From contig CAVTJG010000009.1 of assembly GCA_963735025.1 (NCBI GenBank), positions 992,001 to 1,056,000 on the forward strand: a stretch of 64,000 nt of DNA. The letters run 5' to 3'. Source of the DNA: JAABRB01 sp963735025 (GTDB lineage Bacteria; Pseudomonadota; Gammaproteobacteria; Burkholderiales; SG8-39). Made by a program: the position numbers and the translations under genes. Shown here piece by piece: positions 50,888 through 59,928 of this stretch. Within the stretch, counting starts at the first letter, position 1. Each line of letters starts with the position of its first letter. The notes beneath the pieces were generated by a model. It searched no databases, was not told where the DNA came from, and saw nothing but the letters and a program-made list of their open reading frames with translations.

Positions 50888-52389
50888 TCGCGCTGAACGC
50901 GGCCGTTGAGATCCTGCGCCGCGGCCGCACGCCCGAGATCGCCGGCCGCACGGCGCTCGTGTGCGGAGACGAGCGAGTGAGCTATGGCGCGCTCGTGCGG
51001 CGGGTCAATCAGGCGGCGAATGCATTCGGAGCGGTCGGCGTCGGACGCGGCGATCGGGTGGCGCTGCTGTTCGACGACAGTCCGCTCTACGTCGCGGCAC
51101 TCCTCGGGTTGATGCTGCGGGGCGCGGTGGCGATTCCGCTCAATCCGAAGCTCAAGCGCGACGACTATGCGTTCGTTCTGGCCGACGCGCAGGCCGTGCT
51201 GTTCGTGCTGGGCGCGAACTATCGGGACGTTGTGGGCGACCTCGGAAGTGCCGCAGTGATTGCCGCGACAGGTGCCTCCGATTCGCTCGAAGCTCTCGTC
51301 GCGAAGTCCCCCGACTCCGCCGAGCCGGCGCCGACTGCAGCCGACGACGAAGCGTTCTGGCTGTTCTCGTCCGGCACGACCGGCCGCCCGAAAGGCATCG
51401 TGCACAGCCATCGCAATGCCGTGCATGCGAGCAAGATCCTGCGCGAAGTGCTCGCGCTCGACCACCGTGCCGTCGTACTTGCCTCCTCGAAGATTTTCTT
51501 TGCGCTGGCGCTCGACAATGCGCTGTTCGGTCCGCTCTCGCTTGGCGCGACCGCCGTGATTCAGCCCGGCGTCCCCGACCCGGAGACGGTCGCGCGTCAG
51601 GTCGCCGAGCTGCGACCGACCGTGCTCTTCACCGTGCCGACCTTCTACCGCCGGCTGCTTGCGCTGGACCCCTTGGCACTGCGACCGTTCGCGACGCTCA
51701 CGTACCCGCTGGCCGGCGGCGAGCGAATTCCGGAGGAGCTGGCCAGGCGTTGGCGCGCAACGGTCGGCACCGAGCTGCTGGCGATCTATGGCGCGTCGGA
51801 GACGTTCTGCAACGTGTTCGCCACTTTTCCGGGCGCGGCGCGCAGCGGCAGTGTCGGCAAGGCGCTCGACGGCGTGCGCTGTCGCCTGGTCGATCGCGAC
51901 AGCGGTGAACCGGCCGGTCCGGACGGCGGCATTCTCTGGGTGAGGCATCCGTCGCTCGCGCTCCGCTATAGCAGTGACGCCGCAACCGTTAAGGCATTTC
52001 GCGACGACTGGTTCTGTACCAACGATCTCTTCACCGTAGACGCCGACGGGTACTGGTTCTACCAGGGCCGCTCCGACGAGCTGCTGAAGGTGGCGGGGCA
52101 GTGGGTCAAGCCGACCGAAGTCGAGGACGCGGTGGCGGGTGCGCCCATCGAGGAAGCTGCGTGCGTCGTCGTGCCCGACTCGGATGGTTTCGAGCGGCTC
52201 GCCCTGTTCGTGGTCGCGGCCGATACAACGGCCGCGCTGGCGGCCGCCGCCGAGCGCGTCGCGCGCGCGCTTCCCCGCCATGCCCAACCACGCTGGATCC
52301 GCGCGGTCGACGCACTGCCGCGCACCTCGACCGGGAAGGTGCAGCGGTTCGCGTTGCGTGAGGTCTTGCTGGACGAGCTGCGTCAGTAG
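50884..52389 (+). CDS. AMP-dependent acyl/aryl-CoA ligase (benzoate-CoA ligase-like)
   Basis: 501 residues. The P-loop LFSSGTTGRPKGIVHSH (from about residue 160), LLAIYGASETF and the C-terminal STGKVQRFALRE lysine motif are present. It activates a carboxylic acid with ATP and CoA; the sequence looks closest to benzoate- and hydroxybenzoate-CoA ligases. The GTG start overlaps the dehalogenase stop (GTGA), so the two proteins are made together, which suggests a halogenated aromatic acid as the common substrate. Confidence 0.85.
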   Translation: MIALNAAVEILRRGRTPEIAGRTALVCGDERVSYGALVRRVNQAANAFGAVGVGRGDRVALLFDDSPLYVAALLGLMLRGAVAIPLNPKLKRDDYAFVLADAQAVLFVLGANYRDVVGDLGSAAVIAATGASDSLEALVAKSPDSAEPAPTAADDEAFWLFSSGTTGRPKGIVHSHRNAVHASKILREVLALDHRAVVLASSKIFFALALDNALFGPLSLGATAVIQPGVPDPETVARQVAELRPTVLFTVPTFYRRLLALDPLALRPFATLTYPLAGGERIPEELARRWRATVGTELLAIYGASETFCNVFATFPGAARSGSVGKALDGVRCRLVDRDSGEPAGPDGGILWVRHPSLALRYSSDAATVKAFRDDWFCTNDLFTVDADGYWFYQGRSDELLKVAGQWVKPTEVEDAVAGAPIEEAACVVVPDSDGFERLALFVVAADTTAALAAAAERVARALPRHAQPRWIRAVDALPRTSTGKVQRFALREVLLDELRQ

Positions 52390-52393
52390 TGCG

Positions 52394-53428
52394 CTAAGTG
52401 TCGTGCACGGAAACGGGGGCGCCGCCTCGGACCGAAGATTCGAGCATTGCGGCGATAAAGGATTGCACGCGCAATGCTTCCCGCCCGCCCACCTGCGGTG
52501 TTCCGCCCGACTCGACCGCGTCGCAGAAGTCGGTGACCAGTGCACGATGCCAGTCGTGCGGAAAATCCATCGGGTCCGCGCCAGCGCCCGCGAGACCGGA
52601 TTGCGCCGCAAGCAGCTCCTCGCGTCCGTCGTGCCATCTCACTTCCAGGCCGGTTCCGACGAGCGACACCGAGGCATTGCGGCACACGAGCTCGATGCGC
52701 TCGGGTGCGCCCGGGTACGCTGCGGTGGTCGCGTCGATGGCGCCGATCGCGCCGCTCGCATAACTCACCGCGGCGGCCACGCAATCCTCGGTCTCCATGC
52801 GGTGTACGGGCGTCGTCACTGCGTACGCCGCGACTTCGACGGGCGGGCCGGCGAACGCGAGCAAGAGGTCCAACGTGTGAATTCCCTGAGTGAGCAGCAC
52901 TCCTCCGCCATCACGTGCCCGGGTCCCGCGGCCCGGCACGTCGTAATAGCTCTGCGGCCGCCACAGGCGCATGACCGCGCTGGCATTTGCAACTGCGCCG
53001 AGCGAGCCCTCCCGCATCAGCGCCGCGAGGCGCACCGCGGAGGGGCGATAGCGGTGCTGAAGGCACAAGCCGAGCACGACGCCGGCGCGCTCGCACGTCG
53101 CGACCACTTCGCGCGCCCGCCCGACATCGACCTCGAGCGGTTTTTCCAGCAGGATGTGCTTGCCGGCGGCCGCGCAGCGGCGTACCAGCTCAAGGTGCGT
53201 GTGCGGGGGCGTGAGCACGCTCACGCACTGAATGGCCGGATCGTCGAGGAGCGCGTCGACCGACTCGGCGACGGGCAGTCCATACTGCGCCGAAAAATTC
53301 TTTCGTCGCTCCGCCGACGGACTGTACGCGCCGCGGACGATCACCCGAGCTGCAAGGTCCCGGAAGCTGTGCGCGTGCGGCGCGACGGCCATGCCGAGGC
53401 CGATGATGCCGAAACCCAGTTTCGCCAT
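52394..53428 (-). CDS. Gfo/Idh/MocA family oxidoreductase
   Basis: 344 residues. The N-terminal Rossmann domain opens with FGIIGLGMAVAPHAHSF, followed by the family motif EKPLEVDVG (Lys/Pro at the active site) and a C-terminal alpha/beta domain with GGGVLLTQGIHTLDLL (His of the catalytic site). It oxidises or reduces a sugar or sugar derivative with NAD(P). It ends the minus-strand arm of the sugar-acid cluster and is convergent with the CoA ligase. Confidence 0.88.
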   Translation of the reverse strand: MAKLGFGIIGLGMAVAPHAHSFRDLAARVIVRGAYSPSAERRKNFSAQYGLPVAESVDALLDDPAIQCVSVLTPPHTHLELVRRCAAAGKHILLEKPLEVDVGRAREVVATCERAGVVLGLCLQHRYRPSAVRLAALMREGSLGAVANASAVMRLWRPQSYYDVPGRGTRARDGGGVLLTQGIHTLDLLLAFAGPPVEVAAYAVTTPVHRMETEDCVAAAVSYASGAIGAIDATTAAYPGAPERIELVCRNASVSLVGTGLEVRWHDGREELLAAQSGLAGAGADPMDFPHDWHRALVTDFCDAVESGGTPQVGGREALRVQSFIAAMLESSVRGGAPVSVHDT

Positions 53429-53452
53429 GTGCCGAGGAACCAGCCGACCTGC

Positions 53453-54286
53453 TCAAAACCCGTAGAGCTCGCCCGGATTGTCCACCAGGATCTTTCGCTG
53501 CACGGATTCATCGGGGGCCCATTCCAGCAGGAGGTCGAGCAGGACCGCGTCGTCGGGCAGCGCGTTCCGTGGCTCTTGCGGATGCGGCCAGTTGCTCGCC
53601 CAGAGCATGCGCTCGGGCGCGGCCTTCACGAGCGCCTTCGCAAGCGCACCCACGTCCTCGTAGAGCGGGGCGCCGCGCTTCGATGTCTCGTAGGGCGCCG
53701 AGAGCTTGACCCAGCACCGGCCGGTGTCCACCAGTCGCAGTAGAGACTTGAAAGCGTCGTGGTCGGGCGGCACGGGCTCCAGGTACTTGCCGACGTGATC
53801 GATCACGAAACGGCCGGACAACCGCTTGATCTGCGTCTCGTACTGCGGTAGATCGCGCCCGTCGAGCTGGATGTTCGCGTGCCAGCCGAACGGATGCACC
53901 CGTGCCATGATCGCATCCAGCTCGGAGAGTGGAATCGTGCCGTTCTTGAAATTGAAGAAGCGCTGGGCCACGGCACCCGCGCGCGTGAGCCGTTCGATCT
54001 CCTCGTCCGCGACATCCGCGCGCACCACCGCGACAGCCTTGGCCGCATCGCCCAGAGCATGCACCGCATCCATCGTGACGCGATTGTCGTCTCGATAGGC
54101 GTTGGGTTGCACGACGATCACGCGCTCGAGCCCGAGCCGCGCCTGGAGCTCGCGATACATCTGCAGGGAATAGTTCCCCGGCATTAAAGCGCCCGCTGCG
54201 ATGGGCGCCGCCGCATCGTAAAAATGCATGTGGGTGTCACATGCACCAGGGGGTGTCTTCAGCATTGACGGGCGGGGTTCGGCCAT
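53453..54286 (-). CDS. COG3618-type amidohydrolase, possible galactarolactone isomerase / lactonase
   Basis: 277 residues, TIM-barrel amidohydrolase of the 2-pyrone-4,6-dicarboxylate hydrolase family. The metal-free-type signature CDTHMHFYD near the N-terminus, FVIDHVGKYLEP in the middle and ERMLWASNWPHPQ near the end are present. Family members act on lactones; one, D-galactarolactone isomerase, works right after uronate dehydrogenase. The uronate-dehydrogenase-like gene 4 kb away makes that role plausible. GAGGAG lies six bases before the ATG at 54286. Confidence 0.83.
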   Translation of the reverse strand: MAEPRPSMLKTPPGACDTHMHFYDAAAPIAAGALMPGNYSLQMYRELQARLGLERVIVVQPNAYRDDNRVTMDAVHALGDAAKAVAVVRADVADEEIERLTRAGAVAQRFFNFKNGTIPLSELDAIMARVHPFGWHANIQLDGRDLPQYETQIKRLSGRFVIDHVGKYLEPVPPDHDAFKSLLRLVDTGRCWVKLSAPYETSKRGAPLYEDVGALAKALVKAAPERMLWASNWPHPQEPRNALPDDAVLLDLLLEWAPDESVQRKILVDNPGELYGF

Positions 54287-54320
54287 GGCGGGCTCCTCGT
54301 TCGGCTGCGTCCGGAAACGT

Positions 54321-55313
54321 TCAGCTCCGCGCGGCAAAGCGCGTCGCATGCGCGGCGTTCACGGCACCTTCCGGCAGACGCCCGGCCACGATCTCGCCGG
54401 CCTGCGCGACCGTCTCGAGCGCCTGATGCTCGATTGCCTCGGGCGTGAGCCCGGCGATATGCGGCGTCGCAATCACGTCGACGCGTGCGGCGAGTGCGGG
54501 CGTGGGCATCTGGTCCGGGGCACGCCCGACGTCGAGCGCCGCGCCTGCGATTTGTTTTGCCTGGAGTGCCGCGACGAGCGCCGCTTCGTCGACGAGGTTC
54601 CCGCGACTCGCGTTGATGAAGAACGCGCCCGGTTTCATGCGCGCGAATGCGGCAGCGTCGATCAGGTTCTCCGTCGCCGGAGTCGCGACCGCAAGCGGCA
54701 CCACGAAGTCCGCCTCGGCAAGCAACGCCTCGAGGCTCAATTGCGTGACATGGGGATCCGCGATCTTTGCGTGGGGATCATTCGCCAGTACGCGCATGCC
54801 GAGTGCGTGCCCGGCCTGGCACAGGTAGCGGCCGATCGCCCCGTAGCCGATCACGCCGAGTGTCGCCCCGCGCAGCTGGCGCCCCATGCGCGCCTTGGGC
54901 TGATGGCCGGTTGCGCGATATTCCGTCGCATAGTCGGCCACATACCGCGCGAGATTGACCATGGCGCCGATGATCCACTCGGAAACCGCCGCCGCGAACC
55001 CTGGGCTCGCATGCGTCACGAGGACGCCGTTCCGGCTCGCCGCGTCGACGTCGATGTTGCGGATGTCCACGGCCACGCGCAGGAAGGCCACGAGGCCGGG
55101 TAGCCGGTCAAAGGCATCCGCATAGCCAGGCGTTTCGCGATCGCACACGATCAAGTCGGCCTGCTGCGCCGCATCAATCAACTCCTCGGCGGTCATTACA
55201 CGGTCGAGCGGATTGAGGAGGACATCACCCAGCTCGCAAAGTCCCGCCAGCGCACGTTCGCCGTAATAGCCCGCGCGGGCGGCAGGTGGGTGAGTCAGCA
55301 GGATCGTGGTCAT
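54321..55313 (-). CDS. D-isomer-specific 2-hydroxyacid dehydrogenase
   Basis: 330 residues. NAD-binding motif GVIGYGAIGRYLCQAG, substrate Arg in NASRGNLVDEAAL and catalytic His in ATPHIAGLTPEA. It interconverts a 2-hydroxy and a 2-keto acid. It is the first gene of the minus-strand arm and faces the TRAP transporter genes with 116 bases between the starts, so both arms probably share control. Confidence 0.88.
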   Translation of the reverse strand: MTTILLTHPPAARAGYYGERALAGLCELGDVLLNPLDRVMTAEELIDAAQQADLIVCDRETPGYADAFDRLPGLVAFLRVAVDIRNIDVDAASRNGVLVTHASPGFAAAVSEWIIGAMVNLARYVADYATEYRATGHQPKARMGRQLRGATLGVIGYGAIGRYLCQAGHALGMRVLANDPHAKIADPHVTQLSLEALLAEADFVVPLAVATPATENLIDAAAFARMKPGAFFINASRGNLVDEAALVAALQAKQIAGAALDVGRAPDQMPTPALAARVDVIATPHIAGLTPEAIEHQALETVAQAGEIVAGRLPEGAVNAAHATRFAARS

Positions 55314-55429
55314 GGCCGGCCGCCCAAGTTGCAGACGACGCTTGTTCCGGTGTCGTGCTTCTGGTAGCGTTTTATCCAGACGGTTAATAACAGAAGATCC
55401 GACCGTCCGTCCACCCAAGGAGGAATTGG

Positions 55430-56428
55430 ATGAAATTGCGTCGCGAAATTTTCGCGTGGTCCTGCGCGCTTGCCGCCGGTGCTGCGTTGCTCGGTGCGCC
55501 CGGCCTCGTCGGCGCGCAGCAGAAGATGGTGTTGAAGGCTTCCGATGTCCATCCGCTCGGCTACCCGACCGTCGAGGCGATCGTGCGCATGGGCAAGAAG
55601 CTCGAGGCGCAGACCAACGGAAGACTCTCGATCCAGATGTACCCGTCCATGCAGCTCGGCGGCGAGAAGGAGATGATCGAGCAGGCGCAGGTCGGCGCAC
55701 TGCAGATCGCCCGGATCTCGGTCGGACCGATGGGACCGGTGGTGGACGAGCTGAACGTCTTCAACCTGCCGTTCGTCTTCAAGGACGAGGCCCAGATGCG
55801 GAAGGTGATTGACGGACCGATCGGCAAGGAGATGCTGGACAAGATCACCGCGAGCCCGCAGTCGCGGCTCGTCGCACTCGGCTGGATGGACGCGGGCACC
55901 CGCAACGTGTACGCGAAGGTGCCGATTAAGAAGCCCGCCGACCTGAAGGGCCAGAAGATCCGCATGATGGGGAACCCGATCTTCGTCGACACCATGAATG
56001 CCATGGGTGGCAACGGCATCTCGATGGGCTTCAACGAGCTCTACAGCGCGCTGCAGACTGGCGTGGTGGACGGCGCCGAGAACAACCCGCCGACCTACTA
56101 CACTCAGAAGCACTACGAGATCGACAAGTACTACAACCTGACCGGCCACCTGATCATTCCGGAGATCTTCGTGTTCTCGAAGCGCACCTGGGACACGCTT
56201 TCCAAGGAAGACCAGGCGCTCATCATGAAGCTCTCGCACGAGGCGCAACTCGAGCAGCGCCAGCTGTGGGATAAGATGGTCGGCGAGTCGGAGGCCAAGC
56301 TGAAGGCCGCAGGCGTCAAGTTCGTCGAGGTCGACAAGGAGGCGTTCTACAAGGCCACCCAGCCGGTGCGCGACAAGTACGGATCGAAGCACGCGGCACT
56401 GCTCAAACGGATCCGGGATACCAATTAG
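55430..56428 (+). CDS. dctP: TRAP transporter substrate-binding protein, DctP family
   Basis: 332 residues. A signal peptide (CALAAGAALLGAPGLVGA then QQK) sends it to the periplasm, where it binds an organic or sugar acid. DctP-family landmarks: LQIARISVGPM, the LKGQKIRMMGNP strand with the carboxylate-binding Arg, and YSALQTGVVDGAENNPPTYY. AGGAGGA lies five to eleven bases before the ATG, the strongest ribosome site here. The sequence resembles sugar-acid rather than C4-dicarboxylate binders. A terminator-like hairpin separates it from dctQ. Confidence 0.92.
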   Translation: MKLRREIFAWSCALAAGAALLGAPGLVGAQQKMVLKASDVHPLGYPTVEAIVRMGKKLEAQTNGRLSIQMYPSMQLGGEKEMIEQAQVGALQIARISVGPMGPVVDELNVFNLPFVFKDEAQMRKVIDGPIGKEMLDKITASPQSRLVALGWMDAGTRNVYAKVPIKKPADLKGQKIRMMGNPIFVDTMNAMGGNGISMGFNELYSALQTGVVDGAENNPPTYYTQKHYEIDKYYNLTGHLIIPEIFVFSKRTWDTLSKEDQALIMKLSHEAQLEQRQLWDKMVGESEAKLKAAGVKFVEVDKEAFYKATQPVRDKYGSKHAALLKRIRDTN

Positions 56429-56441
56429 CTTCCGATTCCTG

Positions 56442-56482
56442 ACCGGCCGGCGCCCATGGGGCCCGGCCGGTTTTTCTTTTTC
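56442..56482 (+). terminator. Terminator-like hairpin between dctP and dctQ
   Basis: ACCGGCCGGCGCCC-AT-GGGGCCCGGCCGGT followed by TTTTTCTTTTT: a 13-bp stem with one bulge and a strong T-run, starting 13 bases after the dctP stop. It would reduce transcription of the membrane subunits relative to the binding protein. Confidence 0.8.
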
Positions 56483-56494
56483 CGGCCAACGACG

Positions 56495-57022
56495 ATGATT
56501 GCTCGCTACGTTCGGTGGATGGACACGCTGTATATGGCGTGCATCTGGATCTCCGGGTTCGCGCTCGTCGTGATGACGATCATCATTCCGTGGGGCGTGT
56601 ACACGCGCTACGTGCTCGGCACCGGGTCGCAATGGCCCGAGCCGCTCGCGATTCTCATGATGGTGGTGTTCACTTTCGCAGCGGCTGCCGCCTGTTACCG
56701 TGCAGAGGCGCACATAGCGGTGCGAATGCTCACCGATGGGTTACCCGTCCGCCTGCGACCCGCCGTCGCGCGACTGGTGGATATTCTGCTTGCGGCGCTC
56801 TGTCTCTTCATGGTGATCTGGGGATTCCAACTCTGCGTTGTGACCTGGCACCAGGTGATCGCGGAGTTTCCGTTCCTGTCAGTGGGTATTACCTATCTGC
56901 CGCTGCCGCTGGGAGGCGTCGTCACGCTCGCCTTCATCGTCGAGCGCGTCGTCGCAGGATCGCAGTCCGATCGGCCGGTCGTCACGTTCGACCACGAGCC
57001 GCCGCCCACGGACGGGGGCTAG
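56495..57022 (+). CDS. dctQ: TRAP transporter small membrane subunit, DctQ family
   Basis: 175 residues with four membrane segments (ISGFALVVMTIIIPWGVYTRYV, AILMMVVFTFAAAAACYRAEAH..., LLAALCLFMVIWGF, LPLGGVVTLAFIVERVV). The loop EPLAILMM and R-A-E-A-H-I are typical of DctQ. It joins DctM in the inner membrane. The ATG at 56495 is chosen because the upstream in-frame ATG at 56456 lies inside the terminator hairpin. Confidence 0.88.
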   Translation: MIARYVRWMDTLYMACIWISGFALVVMTIIIPWGVYTRYVLGTGSQWPEPLAILMMVVFTFAAAAACYRAEAHIAVRMLTDGLPVRLRPAVARLVDILLAALCLFMVIWGFQLCVVTWHQVIAEFPFLSVGITYLPLPLGGVVTLAFIVERVVAGSQSDRPVVTFDHEPPPTDGG

Positions 57023-57028
57023 TCGCGC

Positions 57029-58313
57029 ATGGACGCCCTCGTGCTGCTCGGCAGCCTGTTCCTGATGATCGCGCTCGGCGTGCCGGTCGCCTACGCGCTC
57101 GGCATCGCGTCGCTCGTCGGCGCGCTCTGGATCGACATCCCGCTCGACGCAGTGATGCTCAAGATCTCCGACGGCGTGGACAACTTCGCGCTGCTCGCGA
57201 TCCCGTTCTTCGTGCTCGCGGGCGCGATTATGGCCGAAGGAGGCATGGCACGCCGGCTGGTTCGCTTCGCGTCGGTGTTCGTCGGTTTCATCCGCGGCGG
57301 ACTCGTCCCTGGTCAACATCCTGGCATCGACCTTCTTCGGCGCGATCTCCGGTTCATCGGTCGCCGACACTGCGTCGATCGGCAGCGTGCTCATTCCGCA
57401 GATGGAGAAACAGGGCTATCCGCGGGTATTCGCCACCAACGTGACGATCTGCGGCTCCGTGCAGGCGATCCTCATCCCGCCCAGCCACAACGCCGTGATC
57501 TATTCGCTTGCTGCAGGTGGAACCGTCTCCATCGCTCACCTGTTCCTGGCGGGCGTGATGCCCGGGCTGCTGCTCGGGATCACATTGATGACGATGTGCC
57601 TGTTCGTGGCGCGCAAGCAGAATTTCCCGAAGGGCGAGCGGATTCCGCTTCGTCAGGCGGTGAAGATCTCGATCGACGCCCTCTGGGGCCTGGTCACCAT
57701 GGTCATCATCATGGGCGGGATTCTCGGCGGCGTATTCACGCCGACCGAATCGGCGGCGGTTGCCTGCGTTTACGCGTTTCTCGTGACCATGCTGGTGTAC
57801 CGGGACTACCGGTGGCGCGATCTGCCGCGTCTCGTGCATCGCACGGTGAAGACCGTCGCCATCGTGATGATCCTGATCGGCTTCGCTTCCGGTTTCGGCT
57901 ACATCATGGCCCTCATGCAGCTGCCGGCGAAGGTGACCGCCTTCTTCACCGGATTGTCCGACAACAAGTACGTGATCCTGATGCTCGTGAACGTCATGCT
58001 GCTCGTTCTGGGCACGCTCATGGACATGGCCCCGCTCATCCTGATCTGCACGCCCATCCTGCTGCCGGTCATGACGAGCCTCGGCGTCGATCCGGTCCAT
58101 TTCGGGATGATCATGCTCATAAATCTGGGGATCGGATTGATTACGCCGCCAGTCGGATCGGTGCTCTTCGTCGGCTGCGCGGTGGGCAAGGTGCCGATCG
58201 AGGCGGTGGTACGCACCATCTGGCCGTTCTACATCGGACTATTCCTGGTGCTCCTCGTCGTCACCTATGTGCCGGTGGTCTCACTATGGATTCCGAGTTT
58301 CCTGAAGCTATGA
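57029..58313 (+). CDS. dctM: TRAP transporter large permease, DctM family, frame broken by one extra base
   Basis: About 427 residues once repaired, with some 12 membrane segments. The first part ends SVFVGFIRGGL; dropping one base near 57303 continues as SLVNILASTFFGAISGSSVAD, the most conserved DctM stretch. The second frame runs to 58313 with LMDMAPLILICTPILLPVM and GLITPPVGSVLFVG. It is the ion-coupled channel of the transporter. Since the flanking frames are well conserved, an assembly error is more likely than loss of function. Confidence 0.88.
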
Positions 58314-58323
58314 GGAGTGGATC

Positions 58324-59136
58324 ATGAAAACGGTGCTACTCACCGGGGCGGCGGGCGGAATCGGAAGCAGGCTGCGCAAGCTGCTCGCCGGCGTCTATAC
58401 GGAGCTCCGGATATCCGATGTGGCCGAGATCAAGGATGTTGCGCCCGGTGAGCGGTTCATCAAGACCGATCTTGCCGACATGGCCGCGGTCGAGAAAATG
58501 CTCGATGGCGTCGATGGCGTGATCCATCTCGGCGCCGTTTCGGTCGAGCGGCCTTGGGAGGAGATCCTTCCCGCCAACATCATCGGCGGGTACAACCTCT
58601 TCGAGGCCGCGCGTCGCAAGGGTGTGAAGCGCGTCGTGTTCGCGTCGTCGAATCACGTGGTCGGTTTTTACCGGCGCAATCGCCGGATCGGCACCCGCGC
58701 GCTGGTTCGCCCCGACAGCCGCTATGGCGTATCGAAAGCCTACGGCGAGGCGCTCGGCGCCTTCTACGCCGACAAGTTCGGCCTGCGCGTGCTGTGCATC
58801 CGCATCGGCAACGTCGCCGAGCGGCCGGTGGATCTGCGCCGGATGTCGATCTGGATCAGCCCCGACGACCTCGCGCAACTCGTCCGCATCGGGCTGGAGC
58901 ATCCCGGATTGCACTACGAAGTCGTGTACGGCGCTTCCGACAACGCGCGGGCCTGGTGGGACAACGACGCGGCATTCCGGCTCGGCTATCGTCCGACGGG
59001 ACGCAGCGAGGATCATCGCGAAGCCGCGCTCGCCGCTCAGGCAAAGCTTGCAGCCGATCCTGTCGCCGACCTGTTCCAGGGTGGCGGTTTCTGCAGCGAC
59101 GAGTTTTCGGGCGACCTGGAGCGCGCGGGGTGCTGA
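58324..59136 (+). CDS. Uronate-dehydrogenase-like NAD-dependent oxidoreductase
   Basis: 270 residues, extended SDR. NAD motif LTGAAGGIGSRLRKLL, ASSNHVVGFY and catalytic YGVSK (Tyr/Lys) agree with uronate dehydrogenase, which oxidises D-glucuronate or D-galacturonate to the aldarolactone. It follows dctM by ten bases with GAGGA... before the ATG (AGGAGTGGATC). Its last 100 bases overlap the end of the convergent GNAT gene. Confidence 0.87.
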   Translation: MKTVLLTGAAGGIGSRLRKLLAGVYTELRISDVAEIKDVAPGERFIKTDLADMAAVEKMLDGVDGVIHLGAVSVERPWEEILPANIIGGYNLFEAARRKGVKRVVFASSNHVVGFYRRNRRIGTRALVRPDSRYGVSKAYGEALGAFYADKFGLRVLCIRIGNVAERPVDLRRMSIWISPDDLAQLVRIGLEHPGLHYEVVYGASDNARAWWDNDAAFRLGYRPTGRSEDHREAALAAQAKLAADPVADLFQGGGFCSDEFSGDLERAGC

Positions 59137-59723
59137 CTCGAGCATCCCGGCTGCTGCGTAGCAGCCAGGGTGGTGTTCCGGTGCACGTCCATTTCGCGCG
59201 TGACCCGCAACATCGTTGCGTCGTGCGGACTGCGAGTGACCGCGAAACCGAAAGCTCGCGCCAACCCGAGCATCGATTCGTTGCCGCGCAGTACGTCGCC
59301 TCCGGCTCGCTCAAAGCCGGCTTCACGCGCGGTCTCGATCAGCATGTCCAACAGCAGCCGCCCGAGCCCCAGGTTCTGCCACGCGTCGGCGATCACGAGC
59401 GCTAGGTCGCATCGCTCGTCCTTGTCGGCTGCGTACTGCGCCAGCGCGACGACCTGACGTTCGCTGTCGTCCCCGGCAAGCGCGATGAGCACTCGATCGC
59501 GTCGGCCGTCGGCCTCGGTCAGACGCTTCAGCATCGACGGCGTGAGCTCGCGGATCGGCGCGAAGAAGCGCAGGCGCTGTGTCGCATCCGAGAGGCCGCG
59601 CACAAAAAGCCGGACCGCGTCCGCGTCGTCCAGCCGGACCGGCCGTACGTGAACCGTCCGGCTGTCACGGAGACGCAGGTCCACGACTCCAGCGAGCATC
59701 GATGCAATTTCCGCGCGGTCCAT
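59037..59723 (-). CDS. GNAT-family N-acetyltransferase
   Basis: 228 residues. The acetyltransferase domain occupies about residues 20-175: HVRPVRLDDADAVRLFVRGL, the acetyl-CoA loop DAWQNLGLGRLLLDML and RGNESMLGLARAFGF, as in the C-terminal domain of protein acetyltransferase Pat. The last 45 residues are unlike the family (Ser/Pro/Gln-rich) and antisense to the uronate-dehydrogenase gene, so the natural stop may have been lost. Substrate unknown. Confidence 0.8.
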   Translation of the reverse strand: MDRAEIASMLAGVVDLRLRDSRTVHVRPVRLDDADAVRLFVRGLSDATQRLRFFAPIRELTPSMLKRLTEADGRRDRVLIALAGDDSERQVVALAQYAADKDERCDLALVIADAWQNLGLGRLLLDMLIETAREAGFERAGGDVLRGNESMLGLARAFGFAVTRSPHDATMLRVTREMDVHRNTTLAATQQPGCSSQHPARSRSPENSSLQKPPPWNRSATGSAASFA

Positions 59724-59875
59724 CGTCAGGCTTCCCGTGAAGACGGACGGCGATCAAGCGGTGCGCTGCGAGGGGCTGCAAGTTTCATGGCGCCATCCTG
59801 CGCGCCCGAGGTATCGGAACGATTGCGCCCGCTACATCGTTTGTTGTGGTTTTGTATCCGCCTCAAACGCGCGCG

Positions 59876-59918
59876 AAAAAGAAAACGGCGCGGCGTCGAG
59901 GTGCTCGACGCCGCGCCG
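59876..59918 (-). terminator. Strong Rho-independent terminator of the minus-strand small-protein operon
   Basis: Read on the minus strand: CGGCGCGGCGTCGAG-CAC-CTCGACGCCGCGCCG followed by TTTTCTTTTT. The 15-bp stem is perfect. It begins ten bases after the stop of the membrane-protein gene and so ends the operon 61610 to 59929 before the GNAT gene. Confidence 0.93.
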
Positions 59919-59928
59919 AACGCCGCGC

